Source: Leptospira interrogans (lineage in GTDB: Bacteria; Spirochaetota; Leptospiria; Leptospirales; Leptospiraceae). From it: a DNA stretch of 41,674 nt. The DNA is taken from NCBI RefSeq assembly GCF_900156205.1, contig NZ_FTNA01000024.1, forward strand, positions 18,571 to 60,244. The letters are read 5' to 3'. Below, in pieces: positions 36,731 to 41,674 of the stretch (the first letter of the stretch is position 1; each line of letters begins with the position of its first letter). The notes beneath the pieces are model-generated. The model ran no database searches and was not told where the DNA came from. It saw only the letters and a list, made by a program, of their open reading frames with translations. The translations under genes and the position numbers were made by a program.

Positions 36731-36999
36731 TAACACGAGTTCGGCGTAAGAAAGAATTTTCTAAAAGTATGAGTTCCTATAACTTTAGAATTTGCTCTTA
36801 AAATCGTGATTTGTGGTAGTTCCCACATCATTTTACAGACAAACCTAAATTTTGTGTGAGTTCCCACATTTGAATACAGAGGCTCAATTGTTATAAATTT
36901 CTATTTTTTAAATTGTGGTAGTTCCCACACTTTAGGAATCGAAATCACAACTTTTTTAGAAAAATGGATCATGAATTCCTTACGTCAAAACCACATTAT
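36731..36999 (+). repeat. ~269-bp MITE-like repeat, family C (long copy)
   Basis: The left end is TAACACGAGTTCGGCGTAAG and the right end reads CCTTACGTCAAAACCACATT. The interior has three GTTCCCACA motifs (about 36817, 36860 and 36910) spaced 43-50 bases, as in the chimeric copy at 9255-9482. It sits beside the dead IS5-like transposase. Confidence 0.75.
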
Positions 37000-37027
37000 A
37001 TAGTCGTCCCCGAAAAAACGCAAAGAA

Positions 37028-37352
<325 letters not shown>

Positions 37353-37407
37353 CTGACCTAGTAACATAAAAGTAGACACCTTTTTTTTCCAAGAATAGAG
37401 GTAAAAG

Positions 37408-37671
37408 GTGAGAATGAAAGGAAGAAGAAAATATTCGCCAGAGTTTCGGGAACAAGCGGTAAACCGGACGTTAAACGGATCGTTTACAATAAAAGAAGTA
37501 GCAGAGTCCTTAGGAGTTAGCTACTTTGTATTGAGACAATGGAAGGCCGAGCATTTGAAAAAGAAGGAAACAGAGCAACCACTTCCGGATAAACAGCTAA
37601 AGGAAAGCGAAGAGTTGAAAAGACTTCGTAAAGAGAATCTGAGATTAAAGGATGAGAGAACGCGATCTTAA
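37408..37671 (+). CDS. IS3-family OrfA (helix-turn-helix subunit)
   Basis: The frame starts with GTG at 37408 or ATG at 37414 and encodes up to 87 residues. RRKYSPEFREQAVNRTLNGS followed by KEVAESLGVSYFVLRQW is the HTH_Tnp_1 domain, and a leucine-rich coiled coil (about 62-84) ends it. It overlaps orfB, which is in the -1 frame. The A6G run that usually drives programmed frameshifting (37670-37676) lies at the orfA stop itself, so the usual arrangement is off by a few bases. Confidence 0.88.
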   Translation: MRMKGRRKYSPEFREQAVNRTLNGSFTIKEVAESLGVSYFVLRQWKAEHLKKKETEQPLPDKQLKESEELKRLRKENLRLKDERTRS

Positions 37672-38556
37672 AAAAGTTTGCGGCCATGCTTTCCCGCGAA
37701 CAGAATCCCGATTGAAGTTCATGAAATCGAATTGCTTAGAGCATAGTATAGGGAGCATGGCAAGAGTTTTAGGAGTATCTCGATCAGGATATTATAAATA
37801 TCTAAACCGTCATAAAGATCGGTCAGTTGCTCCTGAACTTACGAACTTTCTCCAAGAGAAGTGGCTTAAGAGTCGTAAAAATTACGGTTTTAAACGTCTC
37901 TTTCAGGAAGTGAAAAAGTCGAATCTTCCCTATGGAGCGAGGAAAGTTCGAAAAGCGATGAAACACTGTAAAATTAGCGGGAAACAGAGGAAGCAGTTTA
38001 GACCTTTGACAACGAATTCAAAACACGGGGTAGAATTGCTCCTGATTTAGTTCAAAGGAAATTTCATCCGAACGAGCAGAACCGAATTTGGGTGTCTGAT
38101 GTTACATTCATTCGGACTTCGTTTGGTTGGAGTTATCTCTGTGTGATCCTGGATTTGTATTCACGCAAGACAGTGGGTTGGTCGCTTTCCGACCGTAATG
38201 ATTCTCAGTTGGTATGTGATACGATTTTAAAAGCAGTGTTGTCAAGAAACCCTCGGAAAGGATTGATCTTTCATTCGGATCGGGGTTCTAATTTCTGTTC
38301 TAAAGAAACACGCAGACTACTAATTGCCAACGGTATCAGACGAAGCAACAGCAGAAAAGGAAATTGTTGGGACAATGCGGTGGCAGAGTCTTTCTTTAGT
38401 TCTCTAAAAAGAGAAATCGAATACAATACATTCTATAACATTAAAGAAGCGGAACATCTTCTATTCGATTTTATCGAAGTGTATTACAATAGATTCAGGT
38501 TTCATTCTACATTAGGTTATATCAGCCCTGAAGAATTTGAGACAAATATTGCTTAA
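37652..38556 (+). pseudogene. IS3-family OrfB (DDE transposase), frameshifted
   Basis: The first part (37652-38050) has MARVLGVSRSGYYKYLN and a helical HTH_21-like region ending in TNSKHG. The second part (38041 on) has APDLVQRKF, then VSDVTFIRTSFGWSYLCVI (first Asp), FHSDRGSNF (second Asp) and AVAESFF (Glu) with exact D-x35-E spacing. The two are in different frames, with the shift at about 38024-38034 near CACGGGG; a one-base loss would explain it. The catalytic core is intact but cannot be made as one protein from this copy. Confidence 0.85.
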
Positions 38557-38587
38557 ATGGCTGTCCACTTTTATGTGACTACTTCAG

Positions 38588-38664
38588 ACCGACAATCTTT
38601 TCCATCTGCTTGATGCTATCCTTCAAAGTAGGACCGTTATACGGAAGATTTGAACTCCAACAGT
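38588..38664 (-). pseudogene. IS5-like transposase remnant, upstream part
   Basis: The minus strand encodes SSNLPYNGPTLKDSIKQMEK then IVG, the segment before the FRPKEV part found at 37352. It corresponds to 'GNPYDGHTL' of IS5-superfamily transposases. Only about 25 residues remain before the reading is lost. With the 37028-37352 piece it shows that the IS3 element landed in an older transposase gene. Confidence 0.75.
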
Positions 38665-38703
38665 CCAATTTAATTTATTCGTGTAACTAAACTCATATCT
38701 CTC

Positions 38704-38814
38704 GAAAGCCCGCAAATTGCCAAATGCGACTTAATTTGTAGGAACTACTGCATTTTATTAAAAATTTTTAAAGAATTATCGAGTAAAATTCTTTGAGGTT
38801 TTTGGAACAAACTC
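38704..38814 (-). repeat. Family A MITE, partial (one end)
   Basis: It runs from AAATTGCCAAATGCG-like inner sequence to the outer end GAGGTTTTTGGAACAAACTC, in the same orientation and with the same sequence as 216-325. The other terminal repeat is missing. The inner break is near 38700. Confidence 0.75.
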
Positions 38815-39189
38815 TAATACAACAAATGTCTATGATTGAGAATCTGGTCTAACTTGTTGCGAAATACCTCCTTAATTCTTGTGTTCTAAATTTTCTTCTG
38901 ATTTTATTTTCACAGTGTTTTATAGTCCTTTTTCATTCTTTTAGTTAATTTTGTTTTTAAGTTTTTGATCTTGGATAGAATTTTATTTGCGTTACTCGCC
39001 ATTTGGACTTTTTTCAAAGATGACTATATATAAATTCTTGATATTCTTGGCCCGAAGCGTGCCTAAGTTGTCTACACGTAAAAATTAATGTAAAGCTTGA
39101 GATTCCTTAGTGCAGTGTGGAGTCGAATCGGTTATCTCATGTTAGACGACAATTTATACTTTTATATTTTTTAGAAAGAAAAATACAAT
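38815..39189. other. AT-rich gap, no gene seen
   Basis: No supported reading frame. The stretch around 39050-39130 is slightly richer in GC (CCCGAAGCGTGCC, GGAGTCGAATCGG) but holds no recognised RNA or gene. Confidence 0.4.
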
Positions 39190-39972
39190 TTATTTTCTTA
39201 TCAATTCAGATGACCATCGAACTACCTGAAAATGTATATCTTTTAAGTATGTTTTCATTTCTGATAATTCTTCTTTTGAACAAACAGGGTTTTCTAAAGT
39301 AAACATTTGTAGATTATTTAAAATTCCAGAGGAAAAAAGAATTTTATAATGTTCGAAAGGAGTAGTGTGTTCTAAAAAATCATCTATATAAGTTTCATTG
39401 TATTCACCAAATTGTAGATAACTTAGCGTTGGAAAACAATTGTATTTAGATAAATTCTCAATAAAATTTTCATGGTTGTACCCTGCTGAAACATTTAGAA
39501 ATTCTAACGTATTATGTTGGTTTTTGAAAAATTTTAAATTCGGTGCAGATGGTGTAACTAATACACGTAATTTTGGAGATTTTAACAGTAATTTCGAAAG
39601 CACACCATCTTCTTCATATAATTCTCCTATAATAGTTCTATTATGATGATTCAGTTTAGTTTTTTCGATCGCAAAATATTCTAAATTTTTAAAGATTACT
39701 GGACTGTTAACAATCGTACCAATATCCCAATTTCGAGTCCCATTTAAGCCCTTTCATATCGATAGATTTTAGTTTTTCGGCAATGCCCTGGTCACAAATT
39801 ATTTCTAATAATTTAATATAATTTTCTTCGAATGGACTTCCGTAAAACTCTAGATGATATAGGTCTTTGGTTTTTATTAAACCTATTCGGTCCGTATTTT
39901 CAATTTCAGAGCTTCCTGTTTTTTCTAATTGCTCTTTGAATTTAATTATTTTTTCAAATTTGACCTCTTGTG
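39190..39972 (-). pseudogene. Leucine-rich-repeat-like protein gene, frameshifted
   Basis: On the minus strand, an upstream frame (LYHLEFYGSPFEENYIKLLE ... IAEKLKSIDMKGLKW) ends at a stop near 39715. The same theme resumes in another frame (NWDIGTIVNSPVIFKNLEYF) and runs to the stop at 39190, including SPKLRVLVTPSAPNLKFF and FPTLSYLQFGEYNETYIDDF. The repeated L-x-x-L-x-(F/I) pattern resembles leucine-rich-repeat proteins such as the STM4015-like group. The frameshift lies at about 39735-39755. The first ~80 residues of a normal gene are not recognisable. An intact 137-residue tail (GTG at 39603) is probably not a functional gene. Confidence 0.6.
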
Positions 39973-40194
39973 GTTAATGTCTGATAGCTAATTGAACATT
40001 TGATTTTAGCATACTACTTTTCTATGTTTTTTAAAAGATTAATATCTTACAAAGTATCAATATCTATATGATGGATCTTTGATACGTTAATATCATACTT
40101 TGTACCCGATTATACTAAGAGCGTATCCCAAAACCTCCTTGTATTGTAAAGAAATAGAAATGACATATAAATTCAAATTTAGGTCATTTAGTAT

Positions 40195-40560
40195 TTTGCA
40201 AAAGATTTGGAAACGTCTTCATCCCTTACTACCAAAGCATAAAACAAACTCCATGAAAGAGGCTGAATGATCGAGTAGTAATGCTGCGCTATTTTTAAGG
40301 TTAGAACAAGAATCCAATGAGATATATTCCTCCAATGTTCGATTCAAAATCAACATTACATAGAAGATTTCAGAAATGGATAGCAGCAGAAGTTTTTGAT
40401 AAAATTGAAAAAGAAATATTAAAACTTTATGAACGTTCTAGTAAAATTAAAACTAAAAGAATGGCAGTTATGCAAGGTCTCCAAAAGGAGCTTTCACGGG
40501 GCCAAACCCGACGGATCACGGCAAAAGAGGCATATCGCGGTGTAAGCACCTGTATCTTTA
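40195..40560 (+). pseudogene. IS5-family transposase, N-terminal fragment
   Basis: KIWKRLHPLLPK (about 40200), then in a second frame WRYIPPMFDSKSTLHRRFQK (about 40320-40380) and KLYERSSKIKTKRMA, and in a third frame GSYARSPKGAFTGPNPTDHG followed by KRGISRCKHL, are consecutive pieces of an IS427-type transposase. At least two frameshifts separate them. Sequence homology stops at about 40556, before the catalytic core. Confidence 0.8.
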
Positions 40561-40614
40561 GCTTTGTAATTGATTCAGTTGGAATTTATGATTCTAAACT
40601 ACTATTTCCTAATT

Positions 40615-40869
40615 TAACGTGAATTCGGTCTAAGAAAACGAGAAAGAATTTTCTAAAAGTATGAGTCCCTACATCTTGAAAATTTTACTGCAAAATCTAA
40701 GTTTGCAGTAGTTCCCACAAATTAAGTCGCATTGGCCCGTAGTGAAGTTTAAAACAGATTTTTCATACTAATATTCATGTGTTAGTTCCCACATTTTAAG
40801 AATCGATTTGTAAAGTTCAAATCCCAACTTTTTTCAGAAAAATAAATTCATTACGCCGAACTCACGTTA
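40615..40869 (+). repeat. 255-bp MITE-like repeat, family C, inside the IS5 element
   Basis: TAACGTGAATTCGGTCTAAG on the left and ATTACGCCGAACTCACGTTA on the right are clear inverted ends (about 17 of 20 matching). Two GTTCCCACA motifs lie inside (about 40713 and 40785). It sits between the two transposase fragments, so it inserted after, or with, the loss of the core. Confidence 0.85.
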
Positions 40870-40887
40870 ATTTAAAAACATTTAGAA

Positions 40888-41192
<305 letters not shown>

Positions 41193-41374
41193 GTTTTTGG
41201 GACAAGTTCTTAACTAAAACTGAATAAACATTCAGAATTGGAAAAGATTACAGATCAAAACCCAAATATAATTCATATATATGTTCAAAATAAACAGATA
41301 ATCATTTATCTTCATTAATATCCCTGACAGTGAAAAGTTTTGTTTTCACTGAGAAGCAAAAAAGACGGTAGAAG

Positions 41375-41629
41375 GTGAAAATGATGAATATAATTTTAAT
41401 AGGTTTCTTTTTATTAGAAACATTAGAAAATCTATATACAACTTATGTAGAATATTTTCTAAAACAGACCTTTTTAGATAGCATACAAAAAATTTCTAAA
41501 ACGGATCGAAAGCAAAATGAAATACCAGTTCTCCCAATTTTTAAAATTCTGATCTTTCAAGTTATATCTAGTAAGGGAATCTTCTTAAGTTTATCTGATA
41601 ATAAGATCAATCAGAGATACAAATTATAA
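41375..41629 (+). CDS. Possible small protein, unknown
   Basis: A frame of 84 residues starts at an ATG preceded by GAAGGTG. The N-terminus (MMNIILIGFFLLETLENLYT) is moderately hydrophobic, and the rest is helical and basic. There is no recognisable family. A hairpin (CAGTGAAAA/TTTTCACTG, 41328-41351) stands just upstream and may end an earlier transcript. It is AT-rich like the gaps, so it may be chance. Confidence 0.3.
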   Translation: MKMMNIILIGFFLLETLENLYTTYVEYFLKQTFLDSIQKISKTDRKQNEIPVLPIFKILIFQVISSKGIFLSLSDNKINQRYKL

Positions 41630-41674
41630 AGATTCGTGTTGTTTAAAGATATTAATAACAATAGAAAAGACGAT

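Larger units (their letters stand above)
37353..38587 (+). mobile_element. IS3-family element (IS1500-like), ~1.23 kb
   Basis: Imperfect terminal inverted repeats are CTGACCTAGTAACATAAAAG on the left and CTGAAGTAGTCACATAAAAG read inward from the right; the match continues into a GTxGACA stretch. It contains orfA and a frameshifted orfB. The length and family fit IS1500 of L. interrogans. Removing it restores the interrupted minus-strand transposase reading (MEKIVG followed by FRPKEV), and AC at both borders may be part of a 2-3 bp target duplication. Confidence 0.88.

Overview
The window looks like chromosomal DNA of a pathogenic-clade Leptospira (L. interrogans or a close relative). The evidence is low GC, a flaA2-flaA1 sheath-protein pair, a spirochete-type GreA with a very long N-terminal extension, a DUF1564 protein (a family I know only from Leptospira), an IS1500-like IS3 element, many short lipoproteins with loose spirochetal lipoboxes, and tRNA-Ile/tRNA-Ala lying outside any rRNA operon.

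Layout. 1-3.9 kb: repeat-rich DNA with a DsbA/FrnE-like thiol oxidoreductase and a small membrane protein, both on the minus strand. 3.9-9.2 kb, plus strand: a YdcF-like protein, then a cytochrome c maturation cluster (ccmE, ccmF, a ccmH-like gene, a CcmI-like zinc-ribbon protein and a lipoprotein). 9.5-12.9 kb: a zinc alcohol dehydrogenase, a PaaI-type thioesterase and a glutathione-transferase gene broken by an in-frame TAG. 12.9-16.3 kb: a membrane histidine kinase and a DUF1564 protein. 16.9-20.3 kb, minus strand: a tight four-gene operon (acyl-CoA dehydrogenase, APH-like kinase, DUF6285, histidine phosphatase) resembling the LvaC/LvaA/LvaB 4-hydroxyacyl-CoA system. 21.4-24.6 kb: thiM, an enoyl-CoA hydratase homologue, a cupin lipoprotein and three tandem mini-lipoproteins. 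25.7-29.1 kb: tRNA-Ala and tRNA-Ile, then a three-gene minus-strand operon (cNMP-binding protein, membrane acyltransferase, beta-propeller lipoprotein). 31.2-36.2 kb: an orphan small protein, the greA fusion and flaA2-flaA1. 37-41.2 kb: a graveyard of mobile elements, with an IS3 element inside a dead IS5-like transposase, a frameshifted LRR-like gene, and an IS5-like element split by a repeat.

The most unusual structure is the dense network of short dispersed repeats filling almost every intergenic gap. At least three behave like non-autonomous elements (MITEs): a 174-bp family whose terminal repeats match those of the IS5-like element in this window, a ~101-bp family ending in AGAGTTGTTGAAAAAT, and a ~190-270-bp family ending in TAACGTGAGTTCGGCGTAAG that has itself inserted into the IS5-like element. 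Many carry the shared motif GTAGTTCCCACA. The most interesting metabolic observation is the Lva-like operon; in the ccm cluster it is the CxxxY-type CcmE beside a CcmH-like protein with an altered cysteine motif.
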